Shown here piece after piece: positions 37,135-47,113 of a stretch of DNA of 57,877 nucleotides. The position numbers and the translations under genes are program-made. The DNA is from Pseudomonadota bacterium (lineage in GTDB: Bacteria; Desulfobacterota; Desulfobulbia; Desulfobulbales; JAGXFP01). Position 1 is the stretch's first letter. The number at the start of each line of letters is the position of its first letter. Under the pieces are notes generated by a model. It was not told where the DNA came from. It saw only the letters and a list, made by a program, of their open reading frames with translations, and searched no databases. Where the stretch lies: positions 1 through 57,877 of the forward strand of contig JAHJIQ010000048.1 of NCBI GenBank assembly GCA_018823285.1, written 5' to 3'.

Positions 37135-39757
37135 TCCTCCCAAAGTAACGCCGATGCTCCGCCAATACTTGGAGATCAAGGAACAGTACCCCGATGCCAT
37201 TCTCTTCTACCGGCTGGGCGACTTCTACGAGATGTTTTTTGATGACGCGAAAATCGCCTCAAAGGTTCTCGGAATCACCCTCACCTCCAGAAACAGCAAG
37301 GAAGACGAAGAAAACCGGATTCCCCTCTGCGGCGTCCCCCACCATGCCGCTCCTGGTTATCTTGCCAAACTGGTCAAAGCCGGTCACCGGGTGGCGGTCT
37401 GCGAACAGATGGAAGACCCCCGCGAAGCCAAGGGGGTCGTCAAAAGGGAAGTGGTCAGGGTGGTCACCCCCGGCCTGATCACCGAGGAACAGGTGCTGGA
37501 CGACAAATCCAACCGCTATCTCGCCGCCGTCTGCCTGATCGGTAAAACCTGGGGTTTAAGTCTGCTTGACCTTTCCACCGGAGAGTTCCTGGTGTCCGAG
37601 AAAGAGGAGCCCGCGGAACTGCTCGACGAACTGAACAGATTGATGCCTTCCGAGCTGCTCTACGAGAAAGAAGGAGGCGGCTCCGAACTTTTCAAAAACA
37701 ACCCGCTGCTGATCCCGGACATCTGCATGACCGGGCGACCGGCAGGTTATTTTCAGCAGGAAACCTCCCGGGAACTTCTGCAGGAGCATTTCCAGACCAC
37801 GAGCCTCGCCGGGTTCGGCTGCGAAACCCTTGAGGCCGGTGTGACCGCCGCCGGAGGGCTGCTCCAATATCTGCAGGAAACCCAGAAGACCTCCCTTTCC
37901 CACATCGAGCGGCTGACCCCGCTTTTGCTGCAAGATGTCCTGATGGTGGACGATTCGTCCCGGCGAAACCTGGAGCTCACGGCAACCCTGATCGGCGGCA
38001 AGCGCGAAGGGTCACTCCTTCACTGCCTCGACCGGACCTGCACCCCGATGGGGGCAAGACTTCTCAAAAAAAATCTTCTCTTTCCGCTGCAGGATGTCGG
38101 CGTGATCAACGAACGGTTGGACACCGTGGAAAAACTGGTCCGGGAGCATGGCCGCTGCCAGGAATTGCGGGAAGAACTGGCCGGGGTCTATGACCTCGAA
38201 CGGCTGAACAGCCGGATTGTTCTCGGCAGCGGCAATGGTCGGGATCTCACCGCCCTCAAGTATTCGCTGAAGAAACTCCCCTTTCTGCAGAAAAAAGCTC
38301 TCGCGGCTAAAGTTCTGCCCCACCAGTCGGAAAACCTTGACCTGCTTCAGGACATTCATGACCTGATCGACACCGGGATCCGGGAGGATGCGCCGATAAC
38401 CATCCGGGACGGCGGCCTGATCCGCGGAGGCTATAACGAAGAGCTTGACGAACTGGTCGAGATCCTGACCCGGGGCAAGGAAATGATTCTCGCTCTGGAA
38501 AATCGGGAACGGGAGAAAACGGGGATCAGCAATCTGAAAATCGGCTTCAACAAGGTATTCGGCTACTATCTCGAGGTGACCCGGGCACAGCAGAGCAAGG
38601 TGCCGGATTATTTCATCCGCAAGCAGACCCTGGTCAACGCCGAACGCTTCATCACCCCTGAACTGAAAGAGTTTGAAAGCAAGGTGGCCGGCGCATCGGA
38701 AAAACGGCTTGACCTGGAATACCGTCTATTCTGCGATATTCGCGGCCGGGTCGGCGCCTGCAGCAGCCGGATCATCCAGGCCGCGGCTTATGTCGCGGAA
38801 CTGGACTTCATCTGCTGCCTGGCCGAAATCGCCCGGCGCAACCATTACGTCCGACCGCGAATCAACTCCGGCGATGAGATAACTATCAAGGAAGGACGTC
38901 ATCCGGTGATCGAAAAAGCGCTGCCGGCAGGACGTTTCGTCCCCAACGACATCCATCTTGACCAGACCGCAAACGAGGTGCTGATCATCACCGGCCCCAA
39001 TATGGCCGGCAAATCGACCGTCCTCAGGCAGACGGCGCTGATCGTGCTGATGGCCCAGATGGGAAGTTTTGTCCCCGCCGATGAAGCCGAAATCGGCGTC
39101 GTGGACCGGATCTTCACCCGGGTCGGCGCCATGGATGACTTACGGAAGGCCCAGTCAACCTTCATGGTTGAGATGAATGAAACGGCAAACATTCTAAACA
39201 ACGCCACCGACAGAAGTCTGGTCATCCTGGACGAGATCGGCAGGGGCACCAGCACCTTTGACGGGCTGTCGATCGCCTGGGCGGTCAGCGAAGATCTGGT
39301 CAACAAGAACGGTAAAGGGGTCAAAACCATCTTCGCCACCCATTACCATGAACTGACGGAACTGGCGGCAACCTTCAACCGGATCAAAAACTTTAATATC
39401 GCGGTCAGGGAATGGGATGATACGATCCTCTTCCTCCATAAGCTCCTGCCCGGCGGCACCAACCGCAGCTATGGTATCCAGGTCGCCGCCCTGGCCGGAG
39501 TGCCGACCCGGGTCGTTGACCGGGCAAAGGAAATTCTCCGGAACATTGAAAAAGGAGAATTCAACAGCCTCGGGCAGCCGCGGATTGCCGGCGGCAGAAA
39601 ACCCATGCCGGGGAAACCGAACCAGATGGCCCTTTTTACGCCGCCGCCCGACCCGGTCCGGATGAAGCTCGATGAAATATCCCCGGAAACCTTAAGCCCA
39701 CTGGAAGCGCTGCAAATGATTTACCAGCTCAAGGAACTGAATGACAAAGAGTCATGA
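37127..39757 (+). CDS. mutS: DNA mismatch repair protein MutS
   Basis: 876 residues. It recognises mispairs and recruits MutL. The mismatch-binding Phe-x-Glu motif is in GDFYEMF near residues 31-37. Connector, lever and clamp regions follow. The ATPase has Walker A GPNMAGKST near 622-630, Walker B LVILDEIGRGTSTFDG, and the ATHYHEL His loop. A helix-turn-helix and a short C-terminal tail close the protein. The start MSNPPKVTPMLRQYLEIK is chosen by homology pattern; it overlaps the HIT gene by 8 nt. No mutL is seen here. Confidence 0.97.
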   Translation: MSNPPKVTPMLRQYLEIKEQYPDAILFYRLGDFYEMFFDDAKIASKVLGITLTSRNSKEDEENRIPLCGVPHHAAPGYLAKLVKAGHRVAVCEQMEDPREAKGVVKREVVRVVTPGLITEEQVLDDKSNRYLAAVCLIGKTWGLSLLDLSTGEFLVSEKEEPAELLDELNRLMPSELLYEKEGGGSELFKNNPLLIPDICMTGRPAGYFQQETSRELLQEHFQTTSLAGFGCETLEAGVTAAGGLLQYLQETQKTSLSHIERLTPLLLQDVLMVDDSSRRNLELTATLIGGKREGSLLHCLDRTCTPMGARLLKKNLLFPLQDVGVINERLDTVEKLVREHGRCQELREELAGVYDLERLNSRIVLGSGNGRDLTALKYSLKKLPFLQKKALAAKVLPHQSENLDLLQDIHDLIDTGIREDAPITIRDGGLIRGGYNEELDELVEILTRGKEMILALENREREKTGISNLKIGFNKVFGYYLEVTRAQQSKVPDYFIRKQTLVNAERFITPELKEFESKVAGASEKRLDLEYRLFCDIRGRVGACSSRIIQAAAYVAELDFICCLAEIARRNHYVRPRINSGDEITIKEGRHPVIEKALPAGRFVPNDIHLDQTANEVLIITGPNMAGKSTVLRQTALIVLMAQMGSFVPADEAEIGVVDRIFTRVGAMDDLRKAQSTFMVEMNETANILNNATDRSLVILDEIGRGTSTFDGLSIAWAVSEDLVNKNGKGVKTIFATHYHELTELAATFNRIKNFNIAVREWDDTILFLHKLLPGGTNRSYGIQVAALAGVPTRVVDRAKEILRNIEKGEFNSLGQPRIAGGRKPMPGKPNQMALFTPPPDPVRMKLDEISPETLSPLEALQMIYQLKELNDKES

Positions 39758-39807
39758 CGGCCGATACAGGCGAGAATCACCCTCCTGCTTTATCTTCATA
39801 TAACCTG

Positions 39808-39836
39808 TTGAAATAAAAGGAGATCTTTGTCATAAT
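39808..39836 (+). promoter_or_regulatory. Strong sigma70-type promoter for the amidase gene
   Basis: TTGAAA (39808-39813) and CATAAT (39831-39836) are spaced exactly 17 nt, five of six matches each. Transcription would start near 39843, leaving a leader of about 180 nt. Confidence 0.65.
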
Positions 39837-39842
39837 GTGAAA

Positions 39843-40019
39843 CAGTGAGGGGAATACGCCGGAAAACTGTTTCCGGGGAGAACGAAAAACCTCTCTTTTC
39901 AGGCGTCCGAAGATTACGGCCGGGATGGGAAACAGTGGCTGCTTGCTGCAAACCACCCAAGAAACACACACATTCAGCCAGATACCTGGCAAAGACTGTT
40001 ATTGATCGAAAGCTGCGAG
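39843..40019 (+). promoter_or_regulatory. Candidate structured 5' leader of the amidase mRNA
   Basis: CCGGAAA-ACTG-TTTCCGG (39859-39876) forms a perfect 7-bp hairpin. The overlapping ACTGTTTCC (39866-39874) is also a perfect complement of GGAAACAGT (39928-39936), so the two pairings exclude each other. A third hairpin, GCCAG-ATAC-CTGGC (39977-39990), lies just before the start codon region. I know no riboswitch class that this matches. Confidence 0.45.
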
Positions 40020-41858
40020 ATGATCATGCCAAAAGCAACATACCCGCCTCCGGAAGTCCAACCCCTGCCGGGTAAGACCGAAGTGACGAATCGGCGCAAC
40101 AGTCATGTATTCTCCGGGCAGGCCACATCCTCTTTCCGCTTCCGGACCCGCACCGGACAAAAAATCTCCGCCGCCTTGGTCCTGTTCATCCTGCTCCTCT
40201 TCCCGGTGCTTTCCTGGTCGGCCAAGGGCAAAACCGACCTGAATGAGCACTACGCCCTGGCCAAGGAGTACTATCAGAAGATCTCCTCCGATCGCAACCT
40301 TTCGACGGACCGGAAAAACTGGCTTGAATCAATCGGAAAATTCAGGCGAATTTACCGAACTGACCAGAACCACGAACTGTCGCCGTCAAGCCTGTTCATG
40401 ATGGCCAGAATTTACCATGACATGTACGACAAGTTCAAAAACCCCCTCGACCTCGGAGAATCGATCGCCTACTACGAAGACATCATCTCCCTCTATTCAA
40501 AAAACCGCCTTGCCGATGACGCTCTCTATGCACTTGGGAACATCTACCTGGACGACCGAAAAGATTTGAAGAAAGCGGGCAGGTTTTTCAAAAGACTCTT
40601 AACCAACTATCCGGATGGCGATATGGCCATGGCCGCCGCTGCCCGGTATGAGAAAATATCCGTCGGGAGCGAACAGCAGGAAGGGGATAAAATCATCCTG
40701 ACCGGCACCCTGAAAACCCGGGCAACCGGCAACAGCGATCTGAAAAACAGGCCTGTCGGCAGTAAAGCGAACCTGAAACCGCTTCGCTACTGGTCTACAG
40801 TCAAGTACACCAGGGTGGTGATCGAAACCACTTCCCCGGTCCAATTCAAGGAAAATCTCCTTGAGAAGATCGGCGACCAGCCCCGCCGCCTCTATGTGGA
40901 TCTCCAGAATTGCCTGATCGCCCCGGAACTCCAGAAGTCGATCCCGATTGATGACGGCCTGCTGCGCAGGGTCAGAAGCGGCCAGTACACCGCCGACTCG
41001 GTCCGGGTGGTACTCGACACCCAGTCCCTGTCGGATTACAAGATTTTCAGCCTGGAAGACCCGTTCCGGATCGTCATTGATGTGAATGGCCAGAAGGAGG
41101 AAAAGACGCCTGAAGCAGACAGTGATCCCATGGGAATTCCTACCCTCGCCCAGCAGCTGGGTCTCGGGATCAAGCGGATTATTCTTGATCCCGGCCATGG
41201 CGGCAAAGACTCGGGCGCCAGAGGTTTCGGCCTCATGGAAAAAGACATTGTCCTCGACGTTGCCAGAAAAGTAGCCGCCAGACTCAGAAACACCATCGGC
41301 TGCGAAGTAATCCTGACCAGGGATATGGATGTCTTCATCCCCCTTGAAGAGCGGACCGCCATCGCCAACACCAAGGGCGGGGACCTCTTTATTTCCATCC
41401 ATGTCAACGCCTCACCCTCCAAACGGGTGCGGGGAGTCGAGACCTATATCCTCGATCTGGCCAGGAGCAATGATGCGATGCAGGTAGCGGCCCGGGAAAA
41501 CGCCACCTCCACCCGTCAGATCAGTGACCTGCAGACCATCCTGCTCGACCTGATCCAGAACAGCAAAAAAACCGAATCGATCAAATTGGCCGAGCTGGTT
41601 CAGGAGAGCATGGTCAGCGGATTGAAAAAGTCATACAAAAGCGTCCGCAACCTCGGGGTCAAGGAGGCGCCGTTTGTTGTTCTGGTCGGCGCCCAGATGC
41701 CCGCCATTCTGGCCGAGATTTCCTTTATCAGCAACCCCACCGAGGCGAAACTGCTGAAATCGGAACAGTATCTGAATACGATTTCCGACCAGATCACCGC
41801 CGGAGTGTCCCAGTATGTGACCGATCTCAACGTATCAAACCTGGCATATATGCAATGA
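40020..41858 (+). CDS. N-acetylmuramoyl-L-alanine amidase, AmiC type (TPR + AMIN + Amidase_3)
   Basis: About 612 residues. After a hydrophilic leader, a signal segment (LVLFILLLFPVLSWSA) directs export. A TPR-like helical region follows (about 65-200 with YALAKEYYQKI and YALGNIYLDD). An AMIN domain is next (about 250-350, YTRVVIETTSPVQF), then the zinc amidase_3 domain (about 390-605). Zinc and catalytic residues are visible: His in DPGHGGKDSGA, Glu in GLMEKDIVLD, His in FISIHVNASPS, Glu in ILAEISFISNP. It cleaves septal peptidoglycan in the periplasm. The start is uncertain: TTG 40002, ATG 40020, ATG 40026 or GTG 40083 are in frame, and the later ones give a more normal signal peptide. Confidence 0.9.
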   Translation: MIMPKATYPPPEVQPLPGKTEVTNRRNSHVFSGQATSSFRFRTRTGQKISAALVLFILLLFPVLSWSAKGKTDLNEHYALAKEYYQKISSDRNLSTDRKNWLESIGKFRRIYRTDQNHELSPSSLFMMARIYHDMYDKFKNPLDLGESIAYYEDIISLYSKNRLADDALYALGNIYLDDRKDLKKAGRFFKRLLTNYPDGDMAMAAAARYEKISVGSEQQEGDKIILTGTLKTRATGNSDLKNRPVGSKANLKPLRYWSTVKYTRVVIETTSPVQFKENLLEKIGDQPRRLYVDLQNCLIAPELQKSIPIDDGLLRRVRSGQYTADSVRVVLDTQSLSDYKIFSLEDPFRIVIDVNGQKEEKTPEADSDPMGIPTLAQQLGLGIKRIILDPGHGGKDSGARGFGLMEKDIVLDVARKVAARLRNTIGCEVILTRDMDVFIPLEERTAIANTKGGDLFISIHVNASPSKRVRGVETYILDLARSNDAMQVAARENATSTRQISDLQTILLDLIQNSKKTESIKLAELVQESMVSGLKKSYKSVRNLGVKEAPFVVLVGAQMPAILAEISFISNPTEAKLLKSEQYLNTISDQITAGVSQYVTDLNVSNLAYMQ

Positions 41859-41921
41859 TCTACCAGGGGTAACCGGTCAAAATCCCACACAATCCGGAAA
41901 AACCCGGACCGAGAGTATTTT

Positions 41922-42908
41922 TTAGAAGCGGAGGGTCACACCCGCCGAAACACTTGTTGATTCCCAGTTCACTTCATTCAGCTTCGTCGCTGCAGTGGTG
42001 CCATCCCAATAATAAGTGATATCGACACCATCATCGGCCTGCCATTTCTGATACTTCAGATCAAGATTAATCAGCACTTTTCTCAGTTCAAATGTCCCAC
42101 CAAATTTCCCTGCAAATCCATCCGCCGAATCAGAGTCGTGGGCAAAACTTCTGGGATGAGCGTAATCAGCTCTCAGGTTCCAGTTCGCTTCAGCCTCGTA
42201 TCTCGCTTTGGGGTGATATTCCACTGAACCATGCAGTTCCAGCCTTGATGTCAATTGATACCCGAGATCACACCCAACCCAGGCGCTTCGCCATTCTGCG
42301 TCATAGGTGCTGTCGAGGTCAGAGAAAGGCCCGACTGGCGGAGGATTGTCTGCACTGTTTGAGCTGAAGGGGTTATCCTCCGAAATAGTCTGAAAGCCGT
42401 CGCGGATTGTCAGATTCTGCTGGTGCAGAGAGACCCCGACTAAAGGGGACAGTGTAAACCTGCCACCCTTCGTGTTGAACACGAGCCCCCAGGCCAATGA
42501 AAAATCGGAGACCTCACCACGATCAGCCCCGTTATTCGAACGAGACCATTCATCGCCACGATCATTCGTCCCATAATCAGAGTCCTGATTGTCGCCGGAC
42601 TGGATTTCGCCATAGCTGCCAAAAGCCTTGAGCGTCGTGGCAAAAGGGAATCTGTCATTGACCATCACAACCCGGGCTCCGGCGCTGACCTCATAGATCT
42701 CCAGATCACTCCAGGTCAACTCTGAAAGGATATTTGGGCTGGGGTCCCTCGCGATATTCCAGTCTAACTGATCCACCCGGGAACCCGCATTCAACTCAAT
42801 TTCCAGACCTTCCACCCTGTCCACCGCCTGGGCGAAACCAGGGAACAGAACAGACGCGCCGACGAGAACACAGAATGCCTGAAAAGATCGCGTTGTCATA
42901 CTTTGCAT
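41922..42908 (-). CDS. Outer-membrane beta-barrel protein
   Basis: 328 residues. A clear signal peptide (residues 6-28, ending FPGFAQA) is followed by alternating amphipathic strands and extracellular loops rich in Asp, Ser and Asn (residues 105-130 and 180-200). It ends in VTLRF, the terminal Phe needed for BAM recognition. I do not assign a family; no transport or enzyme motif is evident. AGAGGA lies 5 nt before ATG. A GGGACCGG/CCGGTCCC hairpin lies just upstream in the leader. Confidence 0.75.
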   Translation of the reverse strand: MQSMTTRSFQAFCVLVGASVLFPGFAQAVDRVEGLEIELNAGSRVDQLDWNIARDPSPNILSELTWSDLEIYEVSAGARVVMVNDRFPFATTLKAFGSYGEIQSGDNQDSDYGTNDRGDEWSRSNNGADRGEVSDFSLAWGLVFNTKGGRFTLSPLVGVSLHQQNLTIRDGFQTISEDNPFSSNSADNPPPVGPFSDLDSTYDAEWRSAWVGCDLGYQLTSRLELHGSVEYHPKARYEAEANWNLRADYAHPRSFAHDSDSADGFAGKFGGTFELRKVLINLDLKYQKWQADDGVDITYYWDGTTAATKLNEVNWESTSVSAGVTLRF

Positions 42909-42940
42909 AGTTTCCTCTTAACTTAGGGGTCAACGCAACT

Positions 42941-42964
42941 GGGACCGGCGACTAAACCGGTCCC
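42941..42964 (-). promoter_or_regulatory. Hairpin in the 5' leader of the outer-membrane protein gene
   Basis: GGGACCGG (42941-42948) and CCGGTCCC (42957-42964) form a perfect 8-bp stem with an 8-nt loop, 33 nt upstream of the ATG. It is not followed by a T-run on either strand. Confidence 0.55.
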
Positions 42965-43001
42965 TGAGATTCGGGTACTCATAGTGAGCATTCGGCGGTA
43001 G

Positions 43002-43029
43002 TAACGGAGCGTCCGGCACTACTCCGTTA
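43002..43029 (-). terminator. Inverted repeat at the end of the GltA-type gene
   Basis: TAACGGAG (43002-43009) and CTCCGTTA (43022-43029) are perfect complements around a 12-nt loop, touching the stop codon. It lacks a T-run, so it is either a weak or factor-dependent terminator or a binding site. Confidence 0.4.
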
Positions 43030-44433
43030 TTATTCCTTTTCAGCTACCCGACCCGCCTTCAGGTCTTTCCCTTCCAGATATCGGATAATGGACTCTGCCG
43101 CCTCCTTGCCCTGATAAATCGCCTTGGCGGCTGTTTCCGGCCCCAAGACATCATCGCCGCCGGCAAAAAGCCAGTCGACGGAACTCTGCATGGTGACCTC
43201 GTCAACCTCGATGGTCTTCCAGCGGGAGAGTTTCAGCTCCACTCCATCGATCGCCCCCAGGTCGACATCCTGGCTGATCGCCGGGACGATGGCATCCGCC
43301 TCGATCATGAAATTCGACCCTTCAATAGGCTCAGGACGCCGCCGTCCGGAGGCATCGGGTTCACCGAGTCCCATCCGGATACACTCGATCTTGTTCAGAC
43401 GGCCATTTTCACCATGGATCTTGACCGGGGCGGCCTGCATCTCAATCCTGACGCCCTCCTCCTCAAGATGATGGATTTCAGCCCTGGAGGCGGGCATCTC
43501 GTCCTTGCTCCGCCGGTACAGGATAAAGACCTGGTCGGAACCTGTCCGGAGTGCGGTCCGGGCACAATCGATCGCCACATTGCCGCCTCCGACCACCACC
43601 ACGTTCCGGCCCAGGTTCAGATCTTCACCCAGGTTCACCTTGCGCAGGTAATCCACTCCGTGCACGACCCCTGCAAGATCCTCACCTTCAACCCCGAGTT
43701 TCCGGCTTGAATGGGCACCGACTCCGACAAAAACGGCATCGAATCCATCTTGCCGCAACTGGTCAAGGGTCTTGTCCTTGCCTATTCTGGTGTTGGTGAC
43801 AATGTTGACCCCACAGCTCTTCAGGGATTCAAATTCAGCGGCAATAATCGCTCTGGGCAAACGGTAAGCAGGAATTCCGACTCCGAGCATCCCCCCCAGA
43901 ACCGGAAGGCTCTCGAAAATGGTACACGGGTAACCGGCATGGGCGAGGATATTGGCAACAGTCATCCCGGCAGGACCGGAACCGACGATCGCCACCTTTT
44001 TGTCCTTGGGTATTGCGCAGGATTTGACAAGGTTTTTGCCATTGGCGACCATCCAGTCGACAAGATATCTTTCCAGCATGCCGATCGCGACCGCCTCTCC
44101 TTTTTTGGCCCTGATGCATGATCCCTCACACTGAAATTCATGGGGGCAGACCCTGGAGCAAATCGCCGGCAACGAGTTGGTTTCACGATCAGCCCAATAT
44201 GCCTCTTCGACCTTTCCTTCCTTCAGCAGACGGATAAACCTGGGAATATCGTTATGGATCGGACAACCCTCCCGGCATTTTGGTTTCTTGCACTGCAGAC
44301 ACCTTTCCGCTTCAAGAAGTGCTGTTTTTTCGTCAAAACCAAAGACCACTTCATCAAAATTCTTCACCCTGGTTTCAGGAGACAATTCCCTCGGCTGCTG
44401 CCGGGGAATCGCCATTCTTTCCTTGGCATCCAT
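43030..44433 (-). CDS. gltA: Glutamate synthase small-subunit-type flavoprotein (GltA/GltD, NADPH-dependent)
   Basis: 467 residues. The N-terminal domain carries the Fe-S cysteines (ERCLQCKKPKCREGCP and ICSRVCPHEFQCEGSC). FAD and NAD(P) binding motifs follow: GSGPAGMTVA and GGGNVAIDCARTA. The C-terminal FAD motif is DWLFAGGDDVLGP. The family transfers electrons between NAD(P)H and Fe-S partners. In the single-subunit form it is annotated as glutamate synthase, but it is also close to the NfnB bifurcating subunit, and no NfnA-like partner is adjacent. GAGGAGG lies 12 nt before ATG. Confidence 0.85.
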   Translation of the reverse strand: MDAKERMAIPRQQPRELSPETRVKNFDEVVFGFDEKTALLEAERCLQCKKPKCREGCPIHNDIPRFIRLLKEGKVEEAYWADRETNSLPAICSRVCPHEFQCEGSCIRAKKGEAVAIGMLERYLVDWMVANGKNLVKSCAIPKDKKVAIVGSGPAGMTVANILAHAGYPCTIFESLPVLGGMLGVGIPAYRLPRAIIAAEFESLKSCGVNIVTNTRIGKDKTLDQLRQDGFDAVFVGVGAHSSRKLGVEGEDLAGVVHGVDYLRKVNLGEDLNLGRNVVVVGGGNVAIDCARTALRTGSDQVFILYRRSKDEMPASRAEIHHLEEEGVRIEMQAAPVKIHGENGRLNKIECIRMGLGEPDASGRRRPEPIEGSNFMIEADAIVPAISQDVDLGAIDGVELKLSRWKTIEVDEVTMQSSVDWLFAGGDDVLGPETAAKAIYQGKEAAESIIRYLEGKDLKAGRVAEKE

Positions 44434-44468
44434 TTTATGTCAATCCTCCTCAAAAAATGAAATGGCAG

Positions 44469-44498
44469 TTGACAACCCGAGTTGAAAACTTCTACCAT
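44469..44498 (+). promoter_or_regulatory. Candidate sigma70-type promoter for cheX
   Basis: A perfect TTGACA at 44469-44474 and TACCAT at 44493-44498 are spaced 18 nt. The start would be near 44505, 45 nt before the ATG. Confidence 0.45.
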
Positions 44499-44549
44499 TA
44501 ACAAAGATTACTGATTACCTAGTCGCTCATCCTACGGGTCACCAGAAAC

Positions 44550-45026
44550 ATGAAAGCTGAACTTATAAACCCCTTTCTCAACTCCGCCAAGAATGTTCTG
44601 GAGACCATGTGCCAGACCCCGTGCAAGTCAGGGAAACCTTATCTGAAGGACAACAAGGTCTCTTTCGGTGAAATCACCGGGATCATCGGCATGGCCTCGG
44701 AAAAAATCAGCGGCTGCATGGTGGTCAGTTTCTCCGGCAACTGCATTCTCCACGTCGTTGCCAGCATGCTCATGGAAGACGTTAAACCAAAGCTGGACGC
44801 CGAAGTTACAGATGCCGTCGGTGAACTTACCAATATGATCTGCGGCGGCGCCAAGGCACAGCTCGCCAAGCTGAATCACAAGTTCGATCTGGCCACTCCG
44901 ACCATGGTCGCCGGTCAGGGTGTCGAAATCAGCTTTTATTCAGATGCCCCCACCATCGTGATTCCTTTCACTACCGAACATGGCGACTTCGTGATTGAAG
45001 CCAATCTCAGCGAAAAAGAAGCCTGA
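44550..45026 (+). CDS. cheX: CheX/CheC-type chemotaxis phosphatase
   Basis: 158 residues. Single CheX domain. The phosphatase motif ExxN is E92/N95 in GELTNMICGGAK, the only such helix, as in CheX rather than the two-helix CheC. CheX removes phosphate from CheY-P. No receptor, CheA or CheY gene is in the window, so it serves a remote chemotaxis system or a CheY-like response regulator. A strong bidirectional terminator follows. Confidence 0.88.
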   Translation: MKAELINPFLNSAKNVLETMCQTPCKSGKPYLKDNKVSFGEITGIIGMASEKISGCMVVSFSGNCILHVVASMLMEDVKPKLDAEVTDAVGELTNMICGGAKAQLAKLNHKFDLATPTMVAGQGVEISFYSDAPTIVIPFTTEHGDFVIEANLSEKEA

Positions 45027-45050
45027 AACTTACCCCATACTCCGGACATA

Positions 45051-45083
45051 AAAAAGCCGCACGGGAAAAAAAGTGCGGCTTTT
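45051..45083. terminator. Bidirectional terminator between cheX and the atp operon
   Basis: AAAAGCCGCAC and GTGCGGCTTTT form a perfect 11-bp stem over GGGAAAAAAA. A- and T-runs on the two sides allow it to end cheX (plus) and atpC (minus). Confidence 0.92.
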
Positions 45084-45104
45084 ACTATCCATTCATGCAG
45101 GAGC

Positions 45105-45521
45105 TTATTCTCGCCCGGCAGCCCGCAAACGGGCCATTGCCCTTTGCATGGCGGCTTCAGCACGCACCTGGTTGATGTTTTCCTGTTTCTGCATGGCAGC
45201 GGCAAGTCTCTTTTCGGCCCGCTCCTTGGCGCGCATTGCCCGATCGACATCGATATCCCGTCCGAACTCGGCAGATTCAACAAGAAAGGTGATGACATTG
45301 TCGGAAACTTTACAGAATCCGCCGCTGATCATGACATTTTCTGCATTCCCGCCCTTCTTGTAGGTCATCACCCCGATCTTGATGGTGCTCAGGAAAGGTG
45401 CGTGGTTGGCGAGTACTCCGAATTCACCGCCATAACCGGGTGCAGTCACAATATCAACATCATCGCTTAATACTGCACCGCGCGGTGTTACAACCTCAAG
45501 CTTGATAGTTTCAGCCATCAA
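45105..45521 (-). CDS. atpC: ATP synthase epsilon subunit
   Basis: 138 residues. N-terminal beta sandwich ([39 protein letters not shown]) and C-terminal helical hairpin rich in Ala/Arg/Glu. Part of the central stalk; it couples and can inhibit F1. Last gene of the operon, 78 nt after atpD, followed by the bidirectional terminator. Confidence 0.96.
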   Translation of the reverse strand: MMAETIKLEVVTPRGAVLSDDVDIVTAPGYGGEFGVLANHAPFLSTIKIGVMTYKKGGNAENVMISGGFCKVSDNVITFLVESAEFGRDIDVDRAMRAKERAEKRLAAAMQKQENINQVRAEAAMQRAMARLRAAGRE

Positions 45522-45599
45522 TCCAGCCTCACTTTATCACAATGAGCAAGTCCCGCAGCAAACCTGCGTTCCTGACTCTTAAGTTTAATATCAGACGAA

Positions 45600-47030
<1,431 letters not shown>

Positions 47031-47113
47031 TCAAGCCTCCTCAGCTTTCTGTATATTTGCTGCAATGTCCGCCGCCCTCATGGTTCTCGGATCGAGACCG
47101 GCAAATTTGATAA

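Noticed and set aside
39839..39990. Cobalamin riboswitch upstream of the amidase (CCAGATACCTGGC resembles a B12 box)
   Set aside because: The GGTGCC and CCCGCAACTG elements are missing and the box-like segment is simply a small palindrome. The gene has no link to B12.
39837..40020. Possible UGA read-through (selenocysteine) extension of the amidase, since the frame is open for about 150 nt after a GTG-AAA-CAG-TGA
   Set aside because: The best promoter places transcription start inside that GTG codon region, and an open run of about 50 codons is not significant by chance. No SECIS-like apex was seen.
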